A DNA stretch of 64,000 bases from Sparassis latifolia. Taxonomy: Eukaryota; Basidiomycota; Agaricomycetes; Polyporales; Sparassidaceae. The notes beneath the pieces are model-generated. The model saw only the letters and a program-made list of their open reading frames with translations, had not been told where the DNA came from and made no database searches. Where the stretch lies: the NCBI GenBank assembly GCA_018466975.1, contig CM031556.1, forward strand, positions 2,294,001 through 2,358,000, given 5' to 3'. Every line of letters starts with the position of its first letter. Position 1 is the stretch's first letter. This document shows positions 17,062 to 28,181 of the stretch, piece after piece. The position numbers and the translations under genes are program-made.

Positions 17062-17318
17062 TCCCCTGCGGTTCCTGTAAGCTCTCCGCCACTGTAGTTG
17101 TACGTGCCGATGTGATTCTATGTAACTGCATGAAGATCAATCTGGAGATGATATTGAGATCGGATCTGGCGTAGTATCACGAAGCCTTTGGTAAATACCG
17201 CCAAACAGGCTCCCATTTTTGGTAACTTACGAGTCGGATCTGCTCAAGGACCTGCCAGTGGGCTTGCGAAAGGTTCTCAGCTGGACCGACTTCGCCCTAC
17301 TTCGTTTAACTCGCTGCT

Positions 17319-19791
17319 ATGCCTACTATTGAAGGTGCAGGCGTTCTGGTAGAGTTAGCCAAGCTCTCGGAAGAAGTGGACGCCAAACCCGAATATTTCG
17401 CGACTGGCAACGATGAACTCTGTCTCACTGCCTTGTCTGCTACAAAATACATTTACGACTTAGGTACGTTTATCAGAACCTGCTACTTCTACACGTGGCT
17501 CATGCAAACTACGCGATATGCAGCTCTGAAGTCCGAGCGCAAGTCTCGAGCGCATATCGTCGAATTGCTCTCTTCCCTTGTGCATAGTCAAGCTCCCCGT
17601 ACTCGTTCGCAGACCGGCAAACAGAAGGGAAACCAAAATCCCCCCCAGCCCGTTTCCAAACCACCGGCATGGCAGGATACTCCCCTCACGGAGCTCTATG
17701 TCGACGGCATGAACGAGGACCAGCTGTGGGCGCAGTTAGAGCTGAGGTCAAAAAATGTTTGCGACATGCTCGAATATACTCTGGATGGTGATGTGGAGAG
17801 TGGGGACGATGTTGAAGGTGGAGAGCTGGAAGGAACGAAGTTGCGAAGAGTCATGATGGATGAGGATATCGACATGGAAGATCTGGAAGGCATGGAAGGC
17901 ATGGAAGTGGATGGTGACAAGGCCGACGACGACGAAGACGACGAATCGGAGTCTGGAGACGAGGAAGAGTCTGGCGAGGAGGAGCATCAAGGCCAGGAGG
18001 ATATTGCGGAGCTGAGAGATCCATCAGATAACGATGCTGATCTCGAAAATCCGTCATTCCTGAGCGGAGGAAAACGAACATTGCGGCGAAAGCACAACTT
18101 CGGTAGTCATCCAGAATTGGATGATGGATTCTTTGACCTTGCGACGTTCAATGCGGAGACGGAGGAGGCTGAAGCAAGGAGCGTCTCAAGAGGTAAGCTA
18201 GGAAAGGAGGACAGCGACGAAGATAACGAAGACGAAGACGCGGAAGCTGTTGATCTGTTTGCTCCCATTGATGACAATGCCGCGGCATTCGACGAGGAAG
18301 ATCTTGAAGGTGGACCAAGTGGTACGCTCACTATGATTAAACCTGTTATGTCATTCTCTCATTCCTGCTCTAGAATCGTTTTACAAAGACTTCTTCGATC
18401 CTCCGCCTCGCGCACCCAAAGCCAAAAAGCCCCATGCGACGGCTGAAGCTATTCCAACGCCCAGCGGAAAGGTTCGGTTCCATGAGCAAGTTCGAGTGAA
18501 GAGCATCAAGGCTAAAGGAAAGGGCCTTCCGGTCTCCACGATGAATCTCCCACTCTCCATGATCCTAAATAAAAATGCCGAGAACGAGTACGGTGAGACG
18601 ATGTCGGATGAGAGCAGTGAAGAGGATGAGGACGGTGCAGAGGACGAGGATGAGGACGGTGCAGAAGACGAGGATGGAGAAGTTGACAGCGAATGGGATG
18701 AGAACGGTCTCAATGAAGATGAGGACATGGGAGAAGCGGAAGAATATGGCCGCGAGACTATTGAACGTCTCAAGGACGATCTCTTCGCCGATGAGGATCA
18801 GGTTCAAACAGGTTTGCATAGAACAGTCTTCACCTACTCTCATTAATTGCTCCCCAGGTCTTTCAAGGCACGAAAAGCAAATGGCGGCTCTCCGGGAGGA
18901 GATCGCCACCCTAGAGTCAGAGAACGTCTCAAAGAAAGACTGGATGCTGATGGGTGAAGCGACTTCAAAGTCACGGCCGCAAAATTCCCTCCTCGAAGAG
19001 GACTTGGAGTTCGAACGACTTATGAAGTCCGTTCCTGTCATCACTGAAGAAGTTGTTCAAAGTCTGGAAGAGCGTATCAAGGCACGTATATTGGAGAGCC
19101 AGTTTGACGACGTTGTACAGAGACGTCCTGTCGAGGACAAGCCTTTCCTGCCATCTCGATTCTTCGAGTTGCAAGACACCAAATCGAAGCAGTCCTTGGC
19201 TGAGATCTACGAGGACGAGTATACTGCTACTGTGTCAGGGGGAGTCGCAGGCGAGGACAGGGATGGCAAGCTGAAGAAGGAACATGACGAGATTGAGAAG
19301 TTGTGGGAGACTATCTCCGGCAAGCTGGATGCTCTGTGCAATGCACACTTCACCCCCAAAGCAGTCAGTTGTCTCGTCAATTGCATGATAATTATATCTG
19401 ACAGTGTTTGCGGCAGCCTAAAGCATCAATTTCTACAGTTGCAAATGTTGCAGCTGCCACTCTCGAATCTGCTCTGCCCACCACAATTTCTACTTCCACT
19501 ATGCTTGCTCCTGAAGAAGTATTTGCACCTTCTGCCCGTGACCTGCGTGCACGCAGTGAACTCGCCCCTGTAGAAAAGCGAGCGCTATGGAACAAGCAGA
19601 AGAAGGCAAAGAAGAGAACGCGCGACGCGCTCGAGAAGACGGTAGACAAATTCGCCAGGACAAACAGGTTGGGCGGAATCAAGAGGCAGAAAGATGCAGC
19701 GCTGAAGAGCGTGGTGAAAAGCGGGAAGGGCGTCACTGTGGTCGGCAAGAAGAATGAGGATGTGGTTGGGAAACGGAAACGGACGAAATAG
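17319..19791 (+). CDS. MPP10: U3 snoRNP protein Mpp10
   Basis: A component of the small-subunit processome that binds the U3 snoRNA complex with Imp3 and Imp4 for 18S rRNA maturation in the nucleolus. The N-terminal domain runs MPTIEGAGVLVELAKLSEEV through LTELYVDGMNEDQLWAQLEL. Next come long Asp/Glu tracts, and then the conserved Mpp10 block EFERLMKSVPVITEEVVQSL, KPFLPSRFFELQDTKS, KSLAEIYEDEY-like region and APEEVFAP near 19505. The C-terminus is Lys/Arg-rich (EKTVDKFARTNRLGGIKRQK), suited to nucleolar retention. Four or more short introns are needed. Secure by conserved C-terminal blocks and overall layout. Confidence 0.94.
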
Positions 19792-19998
19792 TGTCGCTAC
19801 GTTCACTGACACCATCATGATTTTTCGTCTGTGAGCGATCAGCACGTTGCGAAGGGTTTTGACGAGCCAGACGGAGAACTGCCTCCTACAGTTTCAGAGC
19901 AACCACCAACCTAAACGCTTGCCATAAATGGTATGACACACGTGATGGTGCAGTGAATAGTGGGCGGTGTTGGCATCGCCGCGTCCATGACCGACGAG

Positions 19999-20006
19999 AT
20001 ATATAA
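19999..20006 (+). promoter_or_regulatory. TATA-like box upstream of SEC9
   Basis: The string ATATATAA sits 62 nt before the SEC9 start codon, followed by a C/T-rich leader. Fungal TATA boxes usually lie 30-60 nt before the transcription start, so the transcript would begin very close to the ATG. Confidence 0.45.
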
Positions 20007-20067
20007 CCTGCTTCCCTCAACCATCACATCCACATCCTCCTTCTACACTTGATACGCAGGTCATATC

Positions 20068-21243
20068 ATGTCTTTCTTCAAGCGCAGAGAGAAGCCTGCG
20101 ATCCCTCCAGTTCCGTCTGAGCAAGATACCCGTGGTTCTTCCTCCACTCCCCCATCCTATCGCTCGAGTGCCAGCACATACGTTGCCAGTCGCGATGGAG
20201 ACCCTTACAGCAAGCCATATGTTCCACCGACCCCATCGCCTGGCTCCAGTGACAGGTACGCACGACAGAACGCTGTCGGCGATGTTTACAGTCGCGGCCA
20301 GGGCAATGTCGATAAAGATCGGAGCGAGCTCTTCGCTGGACTGAACCGGGAGAAGGCAGGTTCAGGCAGGTTCTTCAATGATGGCCCCACTTCCGCGAAT
20401 GAGAATGGGATGGGTAGCGATCCTGCTACGGGTGAGGAGAACGAGGAGGACGTCGAGGGAATCAAGCAACAGCTGCGCTTCACTAAACAGGAGAGTTTGG
20501 CATCTACTCGCAATGCTCTCCGCCTTGCTCGAGAAGCTGAGGAGACAGCGCGCGGCACAGTGTCTAAGATGGGCACCCAGTCAGGTATGAGTTCCTGTCA
20601 TTCTGCCTGTAACCATACATCCAACAAATGCTTCCACAGAGAAACTCGCCGATACCGAGCGCCACTTAGATGTCTCAAAGGGGTACTCTCAGCGCGCAGA
20701 GGACAAGACCGATGAGCTGAAGCAGCTCAACCGGTCCATCTTCCGTCCCGTCATCACATGGAACAAAGACGCCAAACGTGCTGCGGAAGGGGCTAGAATT
20801 CAGCAACGTTATGACGAAGAACGCGAAGAGCGAGAGAAGGGTATGATGGATATCCGACAGACGCAGGACCGGCTGGGCCGGGCAGCTACCTACGGTCGTC
20901 CAAACGAGGAGGGGAACGGTCGGGTCAGGACTGCTTCTGAGCAGAATGTGAGGAAGGAACAGAGGAAGCGTTATCAGTTCGAGGCTAATGCGTCTGACGA
21001 CGAGCTCGAGGACGAGCTAGATGACAATTTGGGGGAGATCTCAGATGTTACGAAGAAGCTGAAAGCTCTTGGAACTGCCATGGGACAGGAGCTCGACAGC
21101 CAGAATGAAAGGATTACTAGAATCACGGGCAAGACGGAGAATCTGGACAACAGGCTCTTCAGGAATACCGAACGAGTTCGTCATATTTTAATTTATCTCA
21201 TTCCTTTGACCGACTGGTATTTCAGCTCAACAGGATCAAGTAG
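20068..21243 (+). CDS. SEC9: Plasma-membrane t-SNARE Sec9 (SNAP-25 family)
   Basis: A Qbc-SNARE that pairs with Sso-type syntaxin and Snc-type synaptobrevin for exocytosis. The N-terminal 100 or so residues are Pro/Ser/Tyr-rich. The first SNARE motif starts around IKQQLRFTKQESLASTRNAL and the second around ISDVTKKLKALGTAMGQELD then QNERITRITGKTENLDNRL. The last exon is just LNRIK and a stop (21226-21243), reached by an intron that begins right after ...NTER. No transmembrane segment is present, as in all SNAP-25 relatives, and no clear Cys cluster for palmitoylation was seen in the linker, which fits fungal Sec9. Secure. Confidence 0.94.
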
Positions 21244-21589
21244 TCCTTGTGGGATTTGCCTCTGCGCGTGTGATCAACCTTCGATATCCCTCGGTATTTA
21301 TTAGACAGGACAGTCAATTATAATACAGACCACGCTCTTGATTTTCAGACTGTTCTTGGAGCGGTGCTACGTGCAAGTCTTGTCCACGATAATGTTTAGA
21401 AAACGGATGCAAAGTAGATACAGAAGACGGGTAAATAGCAAATTCGTATGAAACAAGGTATATCGACGAGATGAAAGGACATCGAAATTTAGCATATACA
21501 TTTAAAGAAATCGCGTCCTGGTATATGCATCACCTTCATCAGCGTGGACCTTGGGCCCAAACCGGATATGTCTTGAGGATCTAATCCAC
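21244..21589. terminator. Convergent 3' region of SEC9 and the SRA-YDG gene
   Basis: Two genes end toward each other across 346 bases. The stretch is A/T-rich with several AATAAA-like or TATA-rich words on both strands, suited to poly(A) signals. No gene seen. Confidence 0.4.
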
Positions 21590-23057
21590 TCAGGGCGAAG
21601 CCTGGTCTTTTACTCCCACCACCTCTTCAAGTTCACCATCGGATTCAGAACCAGAGTCACCACCTTCGGTGTTGAATTGAATAGGTACCTGTCCCGCCAT
21701 TCGCTACCTCAACCCGTCAGAAAGCGATCGTGAACGGAAAATGCCAAGGACATACTGACCTTTAAAGCGAATTTGCAAACCTTGTAACCCTTCGGATTCA
21801 AACCTTTTTCCATCCAACCCTATTGCATTGTGTGATCAGTACCCATACGCCCATATTTCGTTCGTGTCTGTACCTTTTCGACCGTGTACAGCCCATCGTA
21901 GCGGTACCCTCGGCTGGGAGCGTAAGGAGACCGCAACTTGAATCCCCGAATCACACGGACAGGCTTCTTTGTCTCGCAAGATTTCTGGCGGAAAAATCAT
22001 GGGTACGTGTGATTATGCACGTCATCGTGAATAGCGCACCATCAAAGCCATGTTCGGCCGATGATCAAAGGACTGATCACTGCTCTGCGGGGCGGTACGC
22101 AACTATAGAGAGGCATTAGGAAATAGTACGCAAACAAGGAGAAGGGTGCAACCAACATTCTTAGGCTGAGTCTTCGTCCCCTTCAGATCACGTCCACCTG
22201 CGATGTGATCAGAGTTCATCAGGTGCTAGATGAACGAACGATTACCAACCTGAACCTGTATAGGTGCTGAACGATGACCCTCAGTGCTATCTCAAACCTG
22301 AGAAAAAGTAGAACCACTTACAACGCGTCGCCCAGATCCACGTCATCTTCATAACCGCCTGACAGGGCCACCGAATACGCGCCTTCAGGACCGAACGCAA
22401 TTCCAGCGACGACGGGTCTAGCGGAAATACGCCGTCAATGTAAGAACTTTTGCTGCACTATGTCAAGCACGAAGAAACAAACGCGTGAACAGCATCAATG
22501 CTGCATTCGTCCCTAAGTTTGACTTCAGTCGCAGCAAAAAATAATGAAAAGAATGACTCGCACCGTCTCTCCCACCATGTACCGACAGAAATTCCGGGTA
22601 TGGGGCCGAAAACTTTCCTGCTGCACGTCAAAGGAATGAAGAGTGACAGCTAAGCAGGAACTCACGGGTCATGGATCCGCATGCTCACGTTCCTAGGTTC
22701 CTTACCCATCTCTTTCGCAGCAGCCTTTGCGCTAATAATTTGTGGGACGAAACGCGCGTTGGGACTGGCACCATCGTCTTTGTAGTCGACGACCTTGCCC
22801 CGGTTCCTTCCACTCCTGCGCGGACCTCCTTCCGCCCCGTCTTGGCTGTTTGCAGTCTCTTCAATTCGAGCGCTTTTCTTCGGCTGTTCTTCATTCTCAT
22901 CGCTACCGTCCTTGATGACTGAGGCTTTGCGTTTCCGTGGTGCTCTGCGTTTTGCCGCCTTGGGACCTGGCGGAATGAGGGCACCACCAAGACCGAGGCT
23001 CTCTAGGAGTGCTCTGTTTTGCGCCTTGTTAATGCGGCATTGTTCGTCAAAATTCAT
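21590..23057 (-). CDS. SRA-YDG domain protein (UHRF1-like DNA-methylation reader fold)
   Basis: Contains one SRA-YDG domain, the fold that flips out methylcytosine in UHRF1 and plant SUVH proteins. Start at 23057 (MNFDEQCRINKAQNRALLES). The first 130 residues are basic with a KRRAPRKRKASVIK nuclear-signal-like tract. The SRA domain is spread over many short exons: KVFGPIPGISVGTWWERR, DECSIDAVHA, PVVAGIAFGPEGAYSVALSG, GYEDDVDLGDAFTYTGSGGR, DLKGTKTQPKN, then KKPVRVIRGFKLRSPYAPSR, GYRYDGLYTVEKGWMEKGL and YKVCKFALKR. The C-terminus is acidic and ends at 21590. No RING, PHD, tandem Tudor or SET domain was found, so it is a stand-alone SRA protein. All nine or so junctions close in frame. Binding specificity is inferred from the family only. 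Confidence 0.92.
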
Positions 23058-23349
23058 AATAGGTTAGGAGAACCAAGAAGAAAAACAGAATTAGTTCAAG
23101 GGTAGTGTGGCCGCGGAAAGCGAGAACGACGCGTCGCGTTTCCACGACTCACGCGTACACGTGCTCGCGTAGTTCTTTTCCTTTCTAAGAACGGGTACCG
23201 CAAACCGATCGCAACCAGTAGTGACATCGTGCTTTACAGATGGGTGCACGGTAAATTCACTTCAACAGAGGTGAGGTACAGATTACGATGCATATGAAAG
23301 ACGTAGGGCATTCTACGCGCCGACCTCCTCGACCCACTGTCTGCCTAAA

Positions 23350-25344
23350 TCAATAACCGGGGACTCGAAATCCGTAAGGACCAGGGTCCAATTCGATCCT
23401 GGATAGCAAGGAGTTGTTGTTATGTTCGGCGTCGTTGTTATTTGATGGTCCGGATGTAAGCATCATTCCTATTTCGTGTCCACTGGGCAAGTACATCTCG
23501 CTGTTCGTCAAACTCGCGGGCGGCGGTGCTGCTGATTCGTGAGATGATGAATTCGTTGTCCTGGAGCTCTGGTTGGAGCGTTCGCTGCGGTTGTCGCGAT
23601 ATGACGACGTGTCCCGATGCATGCCCTCTGTTATCAAACAATAGTAATAGTGAGGATATTGCATACGCTGGCGTCACGTATACCACCTACCACCAATGAA
23701 CTTGCACTTTCCAGCCTTGGCAAATGAGCAACGAGGGCCTTTAGGGCAAACGTGACTCATGCAGCAAGCATCACCAAGATGACACGGTTGACCTGTCAAT
23801 TGGTTCAGTTTACCTGCCGGGTGCTACAAGATAGCAGTCCTCACCTCTATTGACCGAAGGACAAGGCCATTTCTTAGAGGCCTCACGAAGTTCGACAACT
23901 TGCTCAGGAAGCAAGACATAATCGTGTCCGAAGCGGCAATTTTGTCCCTGCTTACATTCAGCGAGGTAATAAAAATTGCACGGTGGGGGTTTTTCTGCTC
24001 CACAGTATGAGCTATGCAGAAGGGACAGGAGAAGAAAACCGACGTTTATGGAGGGGCTATAGAGAAATTGGGTCAGTGCACGCGCGATATACAGAGTTTG
24101 AAACATAACCTGTTCGGGATCAAGACGCCTTGGCCGCTTGGTCGGGCTCCGGTGGGTTGTGGTAGGAATGATGGCTTTGCTGCGGAATTTCTCGAAGTCC
24201 TGCAGCTGCACTGACGGCAGCATCTGCAGCTGGCTGAATCCGGTGATCTTCTTGAATGAGTTATTGGGCAGCTTTTTCGTCATGAAGACGCCTTCAATCT
24301 CGAGATGGGGAAGCCCTAGACTTTTTAGTTCGTGTGCAAGGTCTTTGTAGCCGCGAAGGAGGACGATCTTGTCTAAGAGACCTTCATTCTGGAGGTAGTT
24401 GAGGGTAGATGTATATCCATTGTCATGTGCGCCTGTACAAAATATTCGCTGAGAGTAACAATAAGGATGGACAGCGTACATGCCTCCGAAGAATACTCGT
24501 ACTGTTTGGGGGAAGCGCGTGAAAACTCTGAGGCATTCTGGCATACTGGTTCAATCACATTGATAGCTTCAGCAACCCTAAAGCATAATCACCTTTAATT
24601 TTGGCATCCGCCGCCTCTTTACCATTTCCAACGTCTACAATTGAAAACAACGGTGACGCTTGGTTGAATCCAGCTACGAACGCCTCGAATTGCTCGGCGG
24701 AGCACAGACTGTGGTTCGTCAATGTCTCCACCAACCCGCTCTTGTTGCAATAGATTGTCAGCCAGATTTGACCGCGTCCAGAAGCTGCCTCCGCAGACTC
24801 TGTGTTCGATAGATAATCTGTGAGGCCTTTGGTAAGGAGCATGGCAGCCTGGCGCCCTCCTGCCTGGCCCAAAGTAATAAGCTCGGGGGAGAAGATATTT
24901 CCATCGCCGTCAATGAGACACAGGACGAGAGGGTTGTCTTCCTGGTTAGTCAGGACACCCTCAGAAGGATGCTACTCTGAATAGGAGACATAGCGTACTC
25001 TCAAAGAGCCAATATTGCGCTCGAGCCGGAGGATGGTTTTATTCAGAGTCTTCTTCTCCTCGTCCGCAGTCTTGAGTGCAGCCTTCCATACGGAGAGCTC
25101 CCGCTCAAGTTCTTCTACTTGCGCTTCGAGCTCCGCATTCCTCGCGGCCGTCTTCCGGAAGAGTACTGCGAAGAGTAATTCTGAGCTACAGCGATCGTCA
25201 CGGTAGCGCAGATCATCGACACACCTGTCTGCTCGTTGAGAAGACGATCCCTGTGATCGCCAGATTTGAGAAACGTCAAACAGAGGTACCAGGAAAGGAA
25301 GCTCACCATGTCGTCAGGTCAGACTCCCCATTCTCCTCGTCCAT
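23350..25344 (-). CDS. CCCH zinc-finger protein with N-terminal NYN/PIN-like domain (DUF7923 type)
   Basis: A basidiomycete family with a coiled coil, an alpha/beta domain and CCCH fingers. Start chosen at 25344 (MDEENGESDLTTW), whose first introns then give WDRLLNEQTVLFRK in frame. A coiled coil (ARNAELEAQVEELERELSV) follows. Next is VLCLIDGDGNIFSPELI, with acidic residues placed as in NYN/PIN nucleases, and VRVFFGG and AHDNGYTSTLN strands. Two clear fingers are present: C-x7-C-x5-C-x3-H around CNFYYLAEC and a canonical C-x8-C-x5-C-x3-H spanning an intron (CPSVNRGQPC to CCMSH), plus a third Cys-rich segment CPKGPRCSFAKAGKC. An RNA-binding, possibly RNA-cleaving role is inference. The tail is Ser/Asn-rich. 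Family name is from memory, so moderate certainty. Confidence 0.78.
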
Positions 25345-25604
25345 CGCCTTTCTCTGGGCCGTGAGCCGATCTACTTACGGCTGCGTGTCCTGCCAGATAT
25401 GTAAAGGAAGCGCTGTTTCGTGTTGAATCAAAGGAGTGTTCGCATAGAGGAAGATATTAGGACATGCAGATGGTGAAAAGAGATGTCACGCTCGCCGTGT
25501 GTGTCGCGCCGTGTACGTACATGTGTTTATCATAGATTTGCCTTTCCTATCATACAAGTATAGCGGTACACGAACGCCAGAAACTATGGCTACATCTCGA
25601 TACC

Positions 25605-27052
25605 CTAAGTATTCTCAACGACACCCCGAACAATTCTGAGAAACATCTCCCGATCGCCTTCAGGCCCAGGAGACGTGGAAGCAAGCCGTCCCTGCCGTCC
25701 CGCTTTCCAGAGCTTCCAAATACCCTGAACGCTATCCCTCAGTGCGTCCTCCGGATCCGCTTGTTCTTCATCCAGGGCGGCATCCCCGTTACTGCTCGCG
25801 TCCACTTGTTCAGAAAGGAAAGACAGCCGGTGGAACACACCATTCAGTTTCAACGCCGACGGAAGAGCGGGCAAAGACGGTGTGTTCGACTCGTCGCTGC
25901 CGGTGCTGCCTCCAAGGGTCGGCGAGGGCACGTCGGATCCGAACAGAATGGCTGATTCGGTTTCTATCGTGGCTGCTGCACCAGAACCTAGTGAAGGGCT
26001 CTCGCGAGGCGGAATGGACTCGAGGAGGTGAGCGAGTGCGTGGGGAGATGCAGGCTCATATTTTGAGTGGTGTCTTGGTCGCGGAAACATGAGAGGAGGT
26101 ATCGGAAGGGCATCTTCATGCGAATCATGCGAACGGACAGGTACAGGCAGAGGATGCGGAGAGTGGGTATCGAGGTCCGGCCTGTTATGTTCCAGGTGCG
26201 GCTTACGGTGCGGTTGAGGAAGAGGGGAAGGCTCAGTAGAGTCGGCAGTCCCTGTGACAGAGTTCTTTCAACAACCCTGATCATGACAGGAACGAATATG
26301 AAGCCGGATGCATTCCAATCCTAATCTCCCGAAGAGACGACAGAGAGTATCGCGCGACGATCAAACTAACACTCACCGTGCACGTTGGCATATTGGGCCC
26401 AATATGCGTCCTCAGAACCCCCATGATCCTTGTCTGATGAAGAAGAGGCAAATCGAGACGACGGACTATCACGGTCGTGTGACCCGTACGTGTTCCAATA
26501 ATCGTCATCTCCACTGTCATCGTCGTGGCCTTGAGCGCCGACGCTGTGATCGAGGTGGTTGGTGACTTGGTGTGTCAAGGCAGGCAGCGCGTCTTGGGTC
26601 GGGGGCGTGGGGACCAAAACGTCGTGCAGAGCTGGGCGACTGCCGGGCGGGAAGGGCATCAAATGTGTGTTATGATATTTCCAACCGTCGGTATCATCCC
26701 ACTGGAAGACTAGCCTGGCGCCGACAGCATCGCTGGGCGACGTGAGGTCGACGTGAGCATAGGTACTTTCTCCGTCGGAGGTGTATTGGACAGGATATGT
26801 GACAGACTCATCATCATGCACGGGGTGGGGAAGAGACTCGAGGTGATCTACGGCCAGGGCCTGGTTCTCCGGGGAAGAAGGCCAACATAGATACTCCTGG
26901 GGGCAATCTGGGGTAAGATGGAGAAAGTTGTGTCTCTGGAGGAGAGCTCTGGAGACGAGATACGGTGGCAAGGGATGAGATAGGCCCGAGGGCGGAGCGA
27001 TGTACTGGAGAAGGATGTGCACGACGTTGGGAGAAAGCGGGGTGGGAGACAT
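25605..27052 (-). CDS. Unrecognised Pro/Ser/His/Asp-rich protein
   Basis: No family recognised. The start at 27052 gives MSPTPLSPNVVHILLQYIAP followed by a folded-looking stretch (LVSRALLQRHNFLHLTPDCP and EYLCWPSSPENQALAVDHLE). After that the protein turns acidic and low-complexity (DDDSGDDDYWNTYGSHDRD). One intron (about 26377-26258, GTGAGT..CAG) joins YANVHG to TADSTEPSPLPQ. The C-terminal part includes a helix-like FHRLSFLSEQV and IWKLWKAGRQGR and ends at 25605. About 440 residues, no signal peptide or membrane segment. A long open frame, a clean intron and a start head to head with the GPI-protein gene support a real gene. It resembles the general type of basidiomycete-specific conserved hypotheticals, but I cannot give a function. 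Confidence 0.75.
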
Positions 27053-27282
27053 GGGGAAGAAGAAGCGGGGTATTCGCAGGCTCGGGGAGAAATAAATACG
27101 CTGGCCCGTCGCTGGGCTCCGGAACGGAAAGGAAATTAGCGAGGTCGCGGTCTGCAGCGGCCACGTGCACGTGTCTTCGAGCCGCCGCCCGCCGACATCC
27201 TTCTCATCACAACGAGCTCCCACCACCGCAAGGCTCTGCTCACAAAAGTTCGCTCTCTTTTCATCTCTCTGTCGCTTCCACC
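27053..27282. promoter_or_regulatory. Divergent promoter, hypothetical protein / GPI-protein genes
   Basis: 230 bases separate the two divergent start codons. The right half is strongly C/T-rich on the plus strand just before the ATG at 27283, a common fungal leader feature. Confidence 0.45.
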
Positions 27283-27892
27283 ATGCGAGTTGCGTATCTC
27301 TTTGCGTGTCTCGTCCTCCCGCTCTTGGCCGCTGCTCAGGCATGTGTCCTTTACCCGTCGTTTACTCATTCCTAATTTCTCCCTCAAGTCTTCCTCGCAG
27401 CAGTCCTCACAGACACAGCAATCCTCCCAAGTATCGCAGTCCTCATCGCAGTCCTCATCGCAGTCTGCATCTCAATCCGGAGGCTCCCAATCCGGACAGT
27501 CCTCACAATCCTCACAATCCTCCCAATCCCTCGTCGTCTCTACATCCATTTCCACCGGCTATTTGGTCACCAGCGGCGTCACCCACTCATTCACCCAAAC
27601 CCAGGTTGTCACCCTGACTCCGTCTGGCAATAGTTCTTCGCAGACAACGGGAGCAGGGAACTCTACAGGCAGTGCATCCTCGACAGCTCCGATGTCGACT
27701 GCGCCGACGAGCATCAATGGAGGTGGCAGTGGAGCCCCCAACGGCGCCCCAAGCCCAGGTGAAACGGGACCCAGCGGAATATATGGGCCGAACGACGGAT
27801 ACGTCTCAGCGGCTCTTGCATTGCATATAAACGTGGTGCTTACAATATTGGTGGGGGTTGCGATGGGTGGTAGCCTGGTTCTGCTAGAGTGA
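27283..27892 (+). CDS. Ser/Gln-rich predicted GPI-anchored cell-wall protein
   Basis: A small secreted surface protein with no enzymatic domain. The start at 27283 gives the signal peptide MRVAYLFACLVLPLLAAAQA. After one intron (splice site near 27345-27390, donor is a weak GTCCTT) comes a Ser/Gln tract made of SSQ-type repeats (about 27390-27530). Then a threonine-rich stretch (SFTQTQVVTLTPSGNSSSQ) and Ser/Thr/Gly/Pro linkers, suited to heavy O-glycosylation. The C-terminus is hydrophobic and ends ILVGVAMGGSLVLLE, with small residues (Ser/Gly/Asn) upstream, as for GPI attachment. The GPI2 gene, needed for GPI precursor synthesis, lies elsewhere in this window. Wall or adhesion role is inferred from composition. 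Confidence 0.75.
27395..27535 (+). repeat. Tandem Ser/Gln codon repeat in GPI-protein gene
   Basis: Roughly 140 bases made of imperfect repeats of TCC/TCA/TCG-CAG or CAA units, giving repeated SSQ, SQS and QSS words. Likely to vary in length between strains through slippage or unequal exchange. Confidence 0.7.
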
Positions 27893-28181
27893 GGGAATGT
27901 TATGGGACCTGATTACGTTTGGATGAACTCAGGACGTTTGGCCTGTTTATAGGACACTCTTTGCATGACAGTGACGGACACTATTACATACATTTTCATA
28001 GTACAGTAGGGGAGTGCTCGTGGTACCCATTCCCATACCGCATATGTTCACTCTTATCTGCATCATCACTCCACATTACCTGCACCACAAAGTTTACGAC
28101 GTAATGTTATTCACGGCCTTTAGGATTCTTGACAGCACATATTGCGACGCGTATCGTCAGGGCTTCTCGCAGTGAATTCCC

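Noticed and set aside
26366..27343. Longer start at 27343 for the minus-strand hypothetical protein
   Set aside because: It would overlap the start and signal peptide of the divergent GPI-protein gene; the Met at 27052 begins the conserved-looking part.
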